DNA from: Myxococcales bacterium
GTDB lineage: Bacteria; Myxococcota; Myxococcia; Myxococcales; JAKAPL01
NCBI GenBank assembly: GCA_021807105.1
Contig: JAKAPL010000039.1
Coordinates: forward strand, 1 to 33,782
Reading direction: 5' to 3'
Length of the DNA: 33,782 nt
Under the pieces are notes generated by a model. The model saw only the letters and a program-made list of their open reading frames with translations. It did not search any database and was not told the DNA's origin. The position numbers and the translations under genes are program-made. How positions within the stretch are numbered: the first letter of the stretch is position 1; every line of letters begins with the position of its first letter. Of this stretch, positions 1 through 7,472 are shown one piece after another.

Positions 1-192
1 AACTTCACGATCGCGGTCGTGGCCATCCCCGAGAAGGAGGAGGTCGTCGTGCCGGCGGCCGTGGCGGCGCCCGAGGGCGCGGCGGCGGCCCCGGGAGCCC
101 CGGGCGCGCCCGCGCCGGCGGGAGGAGCGGCGGCGCCCGCGGGGGCCGCCCCGGCGGCGAAGACCGAGGCGAAGCCCGAGAAGAAGAAGTGA
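1..192 (+). CDS. rplY: 50S ribosomal protein L25 (general stress protein Ctc family), C-terminal end only
   Basis: An open frame enters from the left edge in frame 1 and stops at TGA 190-192, giving 63 visible residues. The first dozen residues (NFTIAVVAIPEKEE) resemble the last beta strand of the L25/TL5 C-terminal domain. They are followed by a low-complexity Ala/Pro/Gly stretch and a lysine-rich end (KPEKKK), as often seen in long-form L25 proteins. L25 binds 5S rRNA in the large subunit. The identity rests mainly on context: rplY next to pth and the rpsF-rpsR-rplI-dnaB cluster is a common order. Only 3 bp separate its stop from the pth start, so the two are almost certainly co-transcribed. 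The 5' part, including the 5S-binding domain, lies outside the window, so the assignment is good but not certain. Confidence 0.7.
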   Translation, partial: NFTIAVVAIPEKEEVVVPAAVAAPEGAAAAPGAPGAPAPAGGAAAPAGAAPAAKTEAKPEKKK

Positions 193-195
193 CCG

Positions 196-783
196 ATGCG
201 GCTCGTCGTGGGCCTCGGGAACCCGGAGCCGTCCTACCGGCGGAACCGGCACAACGCCGGCTTCCGGGTGGTGGACCTGGTGGCGGACCGCGCGGGGGTC
301 CCCTTGCGCGAGAGGTTCCGCGCGCTCTTTTGGCAGGGGCTCCTGGCGGGACAGCAGGTCGCGCTGCTCAAGCCGCTGACCTTCATGAACCTCTCGGGGG
401 AGTCGGTGGCGGCGGCGGCGAAGTTCTTCAAGCTCGCCCCGGCGGACATCCTGGTCGTGCACGACGACCTGGATCTCCCGTTCGGCCGCCTTCAGATCAA
501 ACAGGGCGGCGGGCACGGCGGCCACAACGGGCTCCGCTCGATGGTGTCGCTGCTCGGCAGCCCGGACTTCGCCCGGCTCCGGGTGGGGATCGGGCGGCCG
601 CCTCCCGGGTGGGACCCGGTGGACTTCGTGCTCGGCGACTTCACGGACGCGGAGGAGGAGGCGCTCGCCGCGATCCTGCCGCGGGCGGCGGACGCGGTCC
701 GGTCCGCTGTGGCCTTGGGCGTCGGCAAGGCGATGAACGAGTTCAACGCCCGCGGGCTCGCCTCGCGGGAGAAGAAGGTGTAG
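196..783 (+). CDS. pth: peptidyl-tRNA hydrolase
   Basis: The enzyme cleaves the ester bond of peptidyl-tRNAs that drop off ribosomes, recycling tRNA in the cytoplasm. The 195-residue product has the normal bacterial Pth length. All signature segments are present: VGLGNP at residues 5-10, the catalytic histidine in RHNAGF (His19), KPLTFMNLSG with Asn65, VVHDDLDLPFG with Asp90, and GGGHGGHNGLRS with Asn111. These correspond to the E. coli residues Asn10, His20, Asn68, Asp93 and Asn114. The start at ATG 196 gives the family N-terminus (MRLVVGLGNP) directly. It lies 3 bp after the rplY stop, with the GAAGAAGAAG end of rplY serving as a purine-rich ribosome-binding region. An overlapping frame beginning at 189 is a shadow. 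Part of the rplY-pth-rpsF operon. Confidence 0.97.
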   Translation: MRLVVGLGNPEPSYRRNRHNAGFRVVDLVADRAGVPLRERFRALFWQGLLAGQQVALLKPLTFMNLSGESVAAAAKFFKLAPADILVVHDDLDLPFGRLQIKQGGGHGGHNGLRSMVSLLGSPDFARLRVGIGRPPPGWDPVDFVLGDFTDAEEEALAAILPRAADAVRSAVALGVGKAMNEFNARGLASREKKV

Positions 784-797
784 AGGAACCAGGTTTC

Positions 798-812
798 TCA
801 CCCGGTGGGTGA
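798..812 (+). promoter_or_regulatory. small hairpin with CCG just upstream of rpsF, possible S6:S18 autoregulatory leader
   Basis: TCACCC (798-803) pairs with GGGTGA (807-812) across a 3-nt loop, 13 nt before the rpsF ATG. Many bacteria regulate rpsF-rpsR by binding of the S6:S18 complex to a leader hairpin that carries an unpaired CCG. Here CCG sits at the stem-loop boundary, but I cannot confirm the full consensus fold. It may only be a local hairpin. Confidence 0.25.
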
Positions 813-825
813 AGAGGAGCGAAGC

Positions 826-1326
826 ATGGAAGCCGTAGAGGCGCCGCACATCCCGAAGAAGCCCGACCGGCGCGGTTGGCCGAACGCCTATGAGACGGTC
901 TTCGTCCTCCCGAACGATCGGCCCGACGAGGCCGCCGACAAGGCGGTCGAGCGGATGCGCGGCGTCGTCGAGGCCAACGGCGGGCGGGTCTTCAAGGTCA
1001 CGTACTGGGGCCGGCGCAAGACGGCCTTCGAGCTCGCGAAGGCCGCGCGGGCGATCTTCGTCCAGATCGAGTACCTGGGCGGCGGGCGGACCGTCGAGGA
1101 GGTCGAGCGCGCTCTGCGCAACGCGGAGGAGGTCATCCGCTACCAGACCGCGCGGACCGCGAAGCTCGTCGATCCCGAGAGCCACCCGGCCGAGCCCGAC
1201 GTGCGGCTCCAGGGAGACCTCGACGAGCGGCCGATCCGGCCGGAGGCCGCTGCGCTGCCCATCGACACGGAGATCGCGGCCGAGGAGGCCGGCGACGAGA
1301 CGGGCGAGACGGAGGGCGAGGTATAA
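826..1326 (+). CDS. rpsF: 30S ribosomal protein S6
   Basis: S6 sits on the platform of the small subunit as a heterodimer with S18, whose gene follows directly. The 166-residue product has the S6 ferredoxin-like fold signatures: YETVFVL near residues 22-28 (first strand), WGRRKTAFEL at 61-70, and an IFVQIEY strand. The ends are longer than usual: about 20 residues precede the first strand, and a tail of about 45 residues rich in Glu/Asp/Ala follows the core. ATG 826 was chosen because GAGGAG lies 7 nt upstream; an in-frame GTG at 805 lacks this and falls inside a hairpin. The stop at 1324-1326 abuts the rpsR ATG at 1327, so translation is probably coupled. Confidence 0.95.
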   Translation: MEAVEAPHIPKKPDRRGWPNAYETVFVLPNDRPDEAADKAVERMRGVVEANGGRVFKVTYWGRRKTAFELAKAARAIFVQIEYLGGGRTVEEVERALRNAEEVIRYQTARTAKLVDPESHPAEPDVRLQGDLDERPIRPEAAALPIDTEIAAEEAGDETGETEGEV

Positions 1327-1695
1327 ATGGCGACCCCAATGGAGAACGGAGAGAGAGGCGTGGAGAAGCCGGTGACGCGGGGGGAGGGCGGGCGTTCGTC
1401 GCGCAGCTTCGAGGGACGGGGCGAGCGCGGGGAGGGACGGGGCGATCGCGAGGGGCGGGGCCGCGGCGGCGGAAGCGGCAGCGGGCGGCGGCGGGTCTGC
1501 CGGTTCTGCACGGAGCGCGGCGCGAAGATCGACTACAAGGACGCGGGGTCGCTCCGGTACTTCCTCTCCGAGCGAGGCAAGATCGTCCCCCGGCGGATCA
1601 GCGGCAACTGCGCGTTCCACCAGCGGAGGGTGGCGAGCGCCATCAAGCGGGCGCGGATGCTGGCGCTGCTGCCCTACACGGTCGTTCACGGCTAG
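1327..1695 (+). CDS. rpsR: 30S ribosomal protein S18, zinc-binding (C+) form with long basic/Gly extension
   Basis: The protein is the partner of S6 on the small-subunit platform. The S18 core occupies about residues 55-122, including [20 protein letters not shown] and [14 protein letters not shown]. Cys58, Cys61, Cys95 and His98 form a C-x2-C...C-x2-H set typical of zinc-binding S18 proteins. The first 53 residues are an extension rich in Gly, Arg and Glu ([19 protein letters not shown]) that standard S18 lacks; it is low complexity and probably disordered, perhaps contacting rRNA. ATG 1327 immediately follows the rpsF stop, with GGAGGG about 10 nt upstream; a second ATG at 1339 is also possible. 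The next gene, rplI, begins 9 bp after the stop. Confidence 0.95.
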   Translation: MATPMENGERGVEKPVTRGEGGRSSRSFEGRGERGEGRGDREGRGRGGGSGSGRRRVCRFCTERGAKIDYKDAGSLRYFLSERGKIVPRRISGNCAFHQRRVASAIKRARMLALLPYTVVHG

Positions 1696-1704
1696 GAGCG
1701 AGCC

Positions 1705-2157
1705 ATGCACATGAAGGTCATCCTTCGCGAGGACGTCGCGAACCTCGGACAGGCGGGAGAGGTGGTGACGGTGAAGCCCGGCTACGGCCGCAACTATCTG
1801 GTGCCCCGAGGGCTCGCGGTGATGGCGACCGCGGCCTCGGTGCGGCAGGTGGAGCACGAGAAGGCGGCAGCGGTCGCCCGCAAGGCGAAGCAGAAGGCGG
1901 CCGCGGACGGCGTCGCGGCGAAGCTCGCGGCGATCTCGCTCTCCATCGCGCGGCGGGTCGGCGAGCAGGACAAGCTCTACGGCTCGGTCACCGCGATCGA
2001 CATCGCCGAGGCGCTCGCCGCCCAGGGCTTCTCCATCGACCGGCACGCCATCCACCTCCCGGAACCCATCAAGCAGCTCGGGGACTTCGAGGTCGAGGTG
2101 CGGCTCCAGGCGGGGGTCGTGGGGAAGATCAAAGTGAGCGTGACGCCCCAACTGTAA
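1705..2157 (+). CDS. rplI: 50S ribosomal protein L9
   Basis: L9 binds 23S rRNA near the base of the L1 stalk and extends from the ribosome through a long helix. The 150-residue product shows the N-terminal L9 signature: [17 protein letters not shown], then [15 protein letters not shown]. It continues with an Ala/Lys-rich connecting helix (about residues 48-78) and a C-terminal domain ending [17 protein letters not shown]. Length matches the family (about 148). AGGAG at 1694-1698, overlapping the rpsR stop codon, is 6 nt before ATG 1705; a second ATG two codons later would also give a normal L9 N-terminus. Last ribosomal protein gene of the cluster before dnaB. Confidence 0.97.
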   Translation: MHMKVILREDVANLGQAGEVVTVKPGYGRNYLVPRGLAVMATAASVRQVEHEKAAAVARKAKQKAAADGVAAKLAAISLSIARRVGEQDKLYGSVTAIDIAEALAAQGFSIDRHAIHLPEPIKQLGDFEVEVRLQAGVVGKIKVSVTPQL

Positions 2158-2265
2158 CGTGGCCTCGGCCCGTCTTCGTCCCCGCAGGGCGTCCCCGAGC
2201 GGTCGGCGCGCCGGGGCCGCGAGGCCGCGGGCATCGGCGGCGGGGACGGGAGCGGGAGGCTCCCG

Positions 2266-3627
2266 ATGACCGACCTCCGGGAGCGCGTTCCGTGGGACCG
2301 CGAGGCGGAGCGGGCCGTGCTCGGCGCGATCCTGCTCGACGCCGCGGTCCTCGACGAGGTCAACGCGCTCCTCGCGCCGGGCGACTTCTTCCTCGACCTC
2401 CACCGGCAGGCGTTCGCGGCCATGCAGGTCCTGCGCGCCGAGGCCAAGGCCATCGACGCGGTCACCGTGTCCGCGCGGATGGGCGAGCTCTCCGGCGTGG
2501 ACGAGGTCGAAGTGCGGACCTACGTCGCCGAGCTGCCCCTCGGCTTCGCGGCGACCGCGAGCGCGAGGCACCACGCGGAGATCGTCCGGCGCCACGCCCT
2601 CCGCCGGGCGATCCTCCAGGCCTCGCTCGACATCGCCGTGCTCTGCCGGGACGAGACCGTCCCGATCGAGCAGCTCGCGGACAGGGCCGAGAGGCGGCTC
2701 TTCGAGGCGACGGAGCGGACGGCCGGGCAGGACCTCGTCCAGATCGGCACGTTCTTCCCGGCGCTGACCGCCGAGCTGGTCGAGCGGATGAAGACGCGGG
2801 GGCCCGTGACCGGCCTCTCGACGCCGCTCGTGGACCTCGACGCGCGCACGACGGGCTTCCACCCGGGGGAGTTGATCATCGTGGCCGCGCGCCCGGGGAT
2901 GGGGAAGACCACCCTCGCCATGAACTTCGCCGTGCACGCGGCCGTGCGGGCGGAGGCGGTCGTGGCCGTCTTCTCGCTGGAGATGCCCGAGATGCAGCTC
3001 GTCCAGCGGATCGTGGCGAGCGAGGCCGGGGTCTCCGCCCAGGGCGTGCGGACCGGAGCGATTGGCCCCGAAGACTACGGCAAGGTCGAGGAGCAGTGCG
3101 CGCGGCTCTACGCGACCCGGCTCTTCATCGACGGCAGCTCGGTCCTCACCGCGTCGCAGATCGCCTCCAAGTCGCGCCGGCTCAAGAGCATGGTGAAGCG
3201 GCTCGACCTCGTGGTCGTCGACTACCTGCAGCTCATGGACGCGCCCTCGACGCGGCGCGACAGCTCGCGCGCGGAGGACGTCGCGGCCATGTCGCGCGCC
3301 TTGAAGCAGCTCGCCAAGGAGCTGTCCGTGCCGGTGATGGCGCTCGCCCAGCTCAACCGCGAGGCGGAGAAGGGCAAGCGCCGCCCGCTGCTCTCCGACC
3401 TACGCGAATCCGGAGCCATCGAGCAGGACGCGGACCTCGTCCTCTTCATCCACCAGAAGGAGGAGAAGGAAGAGGGAGACCTCCGGCAGGACGACCTCCA
3501 GCGGGACGTCGAGGTGGAGCTGATCATCGGCAAGCAGCGCAACGGGCCGGTGGGGACCGTCCCGGTCCTCTTCCAGAAGCGATTCAACCGCTTCGTGAAC
3601 CTGGATCCGGCCGGCGGGGGGGCGTAG
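2266..3627 (+). CDS. dnaB: replicative DNA helicase DnaB
   Basis: Hexameric helicase that unwinds DNA at the replication fork. The 453-residue product has an N-terminal DnaB domain (about residues 5-105, VPWDREAERAVLGAILLD) and a RecA-like ATPase domain. Walker A is ARPGMGKTT with Lys214, and Walker B is LVVVDYLQLM with Asp319. The C-terminal region includes SDLRESGAIEQDADLVLF and GKQRNGPVG, and it ends in RFVNL as DnaB proteins do. No intein is present. The start ATG 2266 is preceded by GGGAG (2254-2258) at 7 nt. That ribosome-binding site lies in the 5-nt loop of a 6-bp stem (GGGAGC 2248-2253 with GCTCCC 2259-2264), which could keep it exposed or limit initiation. It follows rplI by 108 bp, an order widespread in bacteria. 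Confidence 0.97.
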   Translation: MTDLRERVPWDREAERAVLGAILLDAAVLDEVNALLAPGDFFLDLHRQAFAAMQVLRAEAKAIDAVTVSARMGELSGVDEVEVRTYVAELPLGFAATASARHHAEIVRRHALRRAILQASLDIAVLCRDETVPIEQLADRAERRLFEATERTAGQDLVQIGTFFPALTAELVERMKTRGPVTGLSTPLVDLDARTTGFHPGELIIVAARPGMGKTTLAMNFAVHAAVRAEAVVAVFSLEMPEMQLVQRIVASEAGVSAQGVRTGAIGPEDYGKVEEQCARLYATRLFIDGSSVLTASQIASKSRRLKSMVKRLDLVVVDYLQLMDAPSTRRDSSRAEDVAAMSRALKQLAKELSVPVMALAQLNREAEKGKRRPLLSDLRESGAIEQDADLVLFIHQKEEKEEGDLRQDDLQRDVEVELIIGKQRNGPVGTVPVLFQKRFNRFVNLDPAGGGA

Positions 3628-3637
3628 AGTGTGGGCC

Positions 3638-3654
3638 TCGCCGGAGAGCGGCGA
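3638..3654. terminator. weak hairpin after dnaB
   Basis: TCGCCG and CGGCGA form a perfect 6-bp stem with a 5-nt loop, 11 bp after the dnaB stop. There is no T tract, so intrinsic termination is doubtful. Its position between dnaB and the regulatory cassette makes it the best terminator candidate for the housekeeping operon. Confidence 0.25.
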
Positions 3655-3655
3655 T

Positions 3656-3686
3656 CTCGCAATCGTTTCATAGCGCTCGCAAAAAG
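3656..3686 (+). promoter_or_regulatory. upstream activating block, copy 1 (31 bp, identical to 9259-9289)
   Basis: All 31 bases match the block at 9259-9289. It contains CTCGCAA twice (3656-3662 and 3676-3682), exactly 20 bp apart, which is two helical turns. Its start lies 120 bp upstream of the -24 GG, a usual place for a sigma-54 activator (enhancer-binding protein) site. A second conserved spot, ATCGAAGAGAT at 3729-3739 (inverted ATC/GAT), also keeps the same distance to the promoter in both copies. Activator binding is inferred from the conservation and geometry. Confidence 0.65.
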
Positions 3687-3773
3687 CCGTCGGTGAGGCG
3701 GTGATTGCGCGTCCGTTCCCCCGCGTGAATCGAAGAGATTCCGGCTGTTAGGTCGCCGCGGAAGACGAACCGC

Positions 3774-3791
3774 CCGGCCTGTCTCTTGCTT
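3774..3791 (+). promoter_or_regulatory. sigma-54 (-24/-12) promoter candidate for the lipoprotein gene at 3856
   Basis: CCGGCCTGTCTCTTGCTT carries GGC (3776-3778), seven bases, then TTGC (3786-3789), the exact -24/-12 geometry of RpoN promoters. The -24 side is degenerate compared with the copy at 9376. Predicted transcription start is near 3800. The first 15 bases of the leader, TAGCCGGCAGTCTAG (3802-3816), are identical in the second copy, giving a 5' leader of about 55 nt. Confidence 0.6.
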
Positions 3792-3855
3792 TTCCAGGGC
3801 TTAGCCGGCAGTCTAGGCAGGAATTGTTCCATACCTCCCTGGTGGGTGGCCACCC

Positions 3856-5517
3856 ATGATCAGCCATCGTCTCATCGGCGGCGTCCTGGCAATCGCCGCC
3901 GGCGCGTGGCTTGGGTGCCTGGCCGCTCCGTCTCCGGAGGGGTCGAACGACGGTGGCGTGGGTGAGAGCGGCACGGGCAGCTCCGGCGGCGCGGTGGTGC
4001 GAGGTGACGGCGGGATGGCGGGTAGCGAGAGCAGCGCCGGATCGACCGGGAACGGCGGATCGACCGGAGGGGGAAGCACGAGCGGCGCGAGCGTCACGAG
4101 CAGCACGGGCGGCGCCAGCAGCACGAGCGGTATGAGCGGCACGGGGAGCACGAGCGGCGCCGCGAGCAGCACGGGCGGGGCAGGCGGCACGAGCGGCACG
4201 AGCGGAGGTTGCTCGCAGACCTGTCCGGCCTTCGGCGGCAGGACGATCTACGTCGATGCGACCGCGGGCGTCGACGGTCCCTGCTGCGGGCGGCAGGCGG
4301 CGGCGGGCTGCGGCGGACCCTGCGCGACGCTCGGCAAGGCGCTCCAGGCCCTCCCCGGCGCGGGCTGGACGATCCAACTGACGGGCGATCCCTCCGGAGA
4401 CGCGAACCCGAGCGAGGGCTACCCGATTCACCTGGGCAAGGGCGTGACCCTGGCGAGCAGCGGCAAGATCTGCTTCCCGGGCGTCCAGGGGCAGAACGTC
4501 TTCGACGTCGATCAGGACGCCACCACCGTCACGCTCACCGCCGGCGGAGGGAGCTTCATCATCGGGGAGAGCTGCGCCGGCGCCTCCGCGCTCGCGACCG
4601 ACGGCATCCTCGTTCAGCAGGCCGCGGATGGCTCGTCGCCGACGGCCGTGCTCCAGGGGCTTCGGATCGCGGGCGTGCAGGTCGGCGTCGACGTCGAGGC
4701 CGCCTCCGCGCAGGGGAGCGGCGTCTGGATCCAGTCCGTCTCGACCGGCGTCTACTGCGGGTCGCCGGGCCAGAGCTCCACGGCGCCGTCGGCGTTCACG
4801 GTGCCGGATGGGCAGTCGGTCGCGGTCTCGGGCGCGTTGAACAGCGATCTCGTGGCCTGGACGAACTGCACGTTGAAGGGGACCTTCCAGCTCGGCGCGC
4901 CCGCGCCCTGCCCGGCGACGAAGGTGGACGACACCGGGATCACGGCGCAGGGGAACGCGTCGGTCGATGTGGGCGGCAGCATCAGTTGCATGAACTCTTA
5001 CGGAATCCAGTTGAGCAAGGACTCCATGGTGCCCGGCGCGCCCACCGTCTCCTTCCATGGCGGGCGGATCTCCCACGCCGGCTGCGCCGGACTCCTCGCC
5101 GCGCAAGGGACGATCTCGCTCTCCGGCGTCCAGGTCGATCACAACCACTACGGCGCCGAGCTGGCCCCCGGAGGGAAGCTGGTCCTCTCTTCTGCCTCGG
5201 CCGGCGCGGCGAACAGCTTCTCCTGCAACACCAAGGCGGAGCCCGGGGTCTGCTGCCAGGCAGGGGGGTTCTGCCCGCCGGGCGCGGACGTCTGGAACGC
5301 GAGCGGGGGCCGGCTCTCGGCGACGGGGGACCTCTGGGACGATCCCGCGGTGACGCAGTGCGCATGCGAGGCCGCGGACCCGGCGACCGGAGAGCCCTCG
5401 GGATGCAGTTGCAGCGGTGGGGCCCAGCTCCACGACGGCATCGCCGTCCTCGACCTGCCGGCTTCCGGGGAGACCGACACCTCCGGCGCGGGGATTGCCG
5501 CGGGGGCTTGCCCGTGA
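3856..5517 (+). CDS. predicted lipoprotein A: Ser/Gly/Thr stalk plus right-handed beta-helix-like domain
   Basis: No specific family function is recognised. The 553-residue product begins with a lipoprotein-type signal ending AWLGC (Cys21 as lipidation site, imperfect lipobox). A low-complexity stalk rich in Ser, Gly and Thr follows to about residue 118 (repeats of STSG, GTSG and STGG). From Cys119 the sequence is structured: TIYVDATAGVDG, then PCATLGKALQAL, resembles the start of DUF1565/pectate-lyase-like beta-helix proteins. Turn-rich repeats follow (for example GVTLASSGKI, GLRIAGVQVG and GVQVDHNHYG). Cysteines are frequent near the end. Likely anchored at the outer membrane with the helix projecting outward. 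ATG 3856 lacks a clear ribosome-binding site; it is preceded by a perfect 12-bp palindrome, GGGTGGCCACCC (3844-3855). Transcription is probably from the sigma-54 cassette upstream. Confidence 0.85.
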   Translation: MISHRLIGGVLAIAAGAWLGCLAAPSPEGSNDGGVGESGTGSSGGAVVRGDGGMAGSESSAGSTGNGGSTGGGSTSGASVTSSTGGASSTSGMSGTGSTSGAASSTGGAGGTSGTSGGCSQTCPAFGGRTIYVDATAGVDGPCCGRQAAAGCGGPCATLGKALQALPGAGWTIQLTGDPSGDANPSEGYPIHLGKGVTLASSGKICFPGVQGQNVFDVDQDATTVTLTAGGGSFIIGESCAGASALATDGILVQQAADGSSPTAVLQGLRIAGVQVGVDVEAASAQGSGVWIQSVSTGVYCGSPGQSSTAPSAFTVPDGQSVAVSGALNSDLVAWTNCTLKGTFQLGAPAPCPATKVDDTGITAQGNASVDVGGSISCMNSYGIQLSKDSMVPGAPTVSFHGGRISHAGCAGLLAAQGTISLSGVQVDHNHYGAELAPGGKLVLSSASAGAANSFSCNTKAEPGVCCQAGGFCPPGADVWNASGGRLSATGDLWDDPAVTQCACEAADPATGEPSGCSCSGGAQLHDGIAVLDLPASGETDTSGAGIAAGACP

Positions 5518-5529
5518 GAAGATCGTCGG

Positions 5530-5570
5530 CGGAGGTGCGAGAGAACGGACCGGCTGTTCGAGCACCTCCG
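5530..5570. terminator. hairpin after lipoprotein A gene
   Basis: CGGAGGTGC (5530-5538) and GCACCTCCG (5562-5570) form a perfect 9-bp stem with a 23-nt loop that can itself pair (GAAC/GTTC). It starts 12 bp after the stop at 5517. There is no T tract, so it could be a weak or Rho-assisted terminator, or an mRNA 3'-end stabiliser. The rest of the 256-bp gap to the next gene shows no recognisable promoter and no copy of the sigma-54 cassette. Confidence 0.35.
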
Positions 5571-5773
5571 AGGATGCGCTCGCCGTGCAAAGATTCAGGG
5601 ATGCTCCTACGGAGGCTGCGATGCGATGGGGGGTGCGGGGGGAGCCGGGCTCGCCCCGATGGAGGACCGCCGTGAGGCGGTCCGGACGTCGCGGCGCGGC
5701 CGGCGTCTCGGCCGCGTTGGGTTGCGGCCCCCGAAGGCTGGGCTGCGAGGCAGCGCCGGCAATGGAGAGCGCC

Positions 5774-7444
5774 ATGATCGATCCCGTCGCACCGCGTTTC
5801 GTTCACCTCCTTCGGCGCCGTCCCGCCGTGCTCGCCGCCGTCCTCCTCTCGTGCGGGCGGCCCGCGGCCGTCCGGCAGGAGAACGCCCTCGGCGTCGACC
5901 GGCAGGCCATCAACGGCGTGGGTTGTCTCATCGGCGGCGTGATGTACGAGAACGGCACGCCGAACCCGGCGAACCCGACCTGCCAGGTCTGCAACACCGC
6001 GTCGAGCACGACCGGATGGAGCGTCCAGAACAACGGCTCGCTCTGCGGCGGGCCCGGCCACGACGCGGCGCCGGACGTCTGCTGCAACGGCTTCTGCGCG
6101 AACGTCTGTTGGATCGGGGGGCAGTGCTGGGGCAACGGGGTCCTCGAACCGCCGGGCGTCTCGAGCTGCCGCTCGTGCAACACCGCGGTCACGAACTTCA
6201 GTTGGACCGAGTGGGGCAACGGCACGACGTGCGGCTCGGGAGAGCTCTGCTGGAACGGCAGTTGCCAGGCCGGCTGCGACATCGCGAACACGTTCTACTC
6301 GCCGGGCCAGCAGCCCCCGTCCGATCCCTGTGAAGACTGCAACCCGGGCTACTCGACCAGCTCGTGGGACGCGGAGCCGAACGGGACCTCTTGCGGCGGC
6401 GGGGCGTCGGGCTGGTGCGTCGGGGCGGCGACCTGTCAGAACGGGTCGTGCGCCTGCCCCGGGGGGACGACTTACTGCAACGGCCAGTGCGTCGATCTGC
6501 GGGTCGACAGCAACAACTGCGGCTGGTGCGGCAACTCGTGCTGGTGGGGCGGGGGCTGCTTCGGAGGGAGCTGCACCTACGCGAGGGGATCGCCCTACTC
6601 GGCGTACTGGGCGGCGGTCTCCGCCGGCTCCGACGGGCTGATTCACCTGATGGGCGGGCAGGACTGGTGGCTCTACCCCTACCACGTCGGGTACAGCCCC
6701 TACTCGAACGGCTGGTACTGGCTGCCGGGGCTGCCCCAGGCCGAGAGCGACGTGCCCGCGACGCTCGCGACGAACGGCTCGATCTACCTCTTCGGCGGCG
6801 TCAACTATGTCGGCAACGATGCCTGGTCGTACCAGGGCTGGTGGGGCTGGCTCGCGCGCTATCCCCACGCGATGTTTGGGAACGCCCTCGCCGCGGGGCT
6901 GGACGGAAACGTCTACAGCTTCGGCGGCTGGTGGGGTGAAAGGTTCGGGTGGTGGGACGAGGTCCCCTACGGCGAGATCTACCACCCGAGCGGCAATTGG
7001 TATCGGGAGATTGGGATGCTCCAGAGGGTCGCCACGGCCTCGGCGACGACGGCCCGGGACGGCCGGATCTTCGTCATCAACGGCACCACCGGGTGGTTCA
7101 ACGGCTGGAAAGGGGTCCAGGTCTACACGCCCGGCGCCGGCTGGAGCTGGGGCCCGGCGACGAACATCGGACGGACGATGCTCGCGTCGGCGACGAACGC
7201 CTACGGCCAGCTCATGGCGATCGGCGGTTCGACGGACTACTGGTGGGGCATCGGCCCCTGGGTCGAGACCAGTTGGCCCGGAGGCGGCTGGAGCTACACG
7301 AGCAACCTGCGCGAGTCCGTGACCTCGATCAACGCGGCCGAGGGACCGGACTGCCGCGCCTACGTGGTGGACGGGCTGAGCCCGTGGTGGGTTACCAATA
7401 ACACCGAAGTCTATGATCCGCGGCGCGGCTACTGGACGTGGTGA
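5774..7444 (+). CDS. predicted lipoprotein B: Cys-rich modules plus Trp-rich Kelch beta-propeller
   Basis: The 556-residue product starts with a basic n-region and the lipobox LLSC (Cys27). Residues about 40-270 hold cysteine modules of the type C-x-I-G-G-x-x-Y-x-N-G...C-x-x-C-N...W, and one Stig1-like unit (YCNGQCVDL, then SNNCGWCGNSC). Both are shared with the giant protein encoded at 9478. From about residue 275 there are Kelch-like blades (LIHLMGG, IYLFGGV, VYSFGGW, IFVINGT, LMAIGGS), predicting a beta-propeller. I count 38 Trp, about 7 percent of residues, several times normal. ATG 5774 was chosen over ATG 5762 because GGAGAG (5764-5769) serves it. The open frame extends upstream to about 5417 but overlaps gene A. 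It precedes gene C by 28 bp, probably as one unit. Surface-exposed binding or matrix role is inferred. Confidence 0.85.
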   Translation: MIDPVAPRFVHLLRRRPAVLAAVLLSCGRPAAVRQENALGVDRQAINGVGCLIGGVMYENGTPNPANPTCQVCNTASSTTGWSVQNNGSLCGGPGHDAAPDVCCNGFCANVCWIGGQCWGNGVLEPPGVSSCRSCNTAVTNFSWTEWGNGTTCGSGELCWNGSCQAGCDIANTFYSPGQQPPSDPCEDCNPGYSTSSWDAEPNGTSCGGGASGWCVGAATCQNGSCACPGGTTYCNGQCVDLRVDSNNCGWCGNSCWWGGGCFGGSCTYARGSPYSAYWAAVSAGSDGLIHLMGGQDWWLYPYHVGYSPYSNGWYWLPGLPQAESDVPATLATNGSIYLFGGVNYVGNDAWSYQGWWGWLARYPHAMFGNALAAGLDGNVYSFGGWWGERFGWWDEVPYGEIYHPSGNWYREIGMLQRVATASATTARDGRIFVINGTTGWFNGWKGVQVYTPGAGWSWGPATNIGRTMLASATNAYGQLMAIGGSTDYWWGIGPWVETSWPGGGWSYTSNLRESVTSINAAEGPDCRAYVVDGLSPWWVTNNTEVYDPRRGYWTW

Positions 7445-7472
7445 GCCCACGGGAACGGATGAGGAGAGCCCT

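Noticed and set aside
805..825. GTG 805 as rpsF start
   Set aside because: It lies in the loop of a hairpin with no ribosome-binding site; ATG 826 has GAGGAG at 7 nt.
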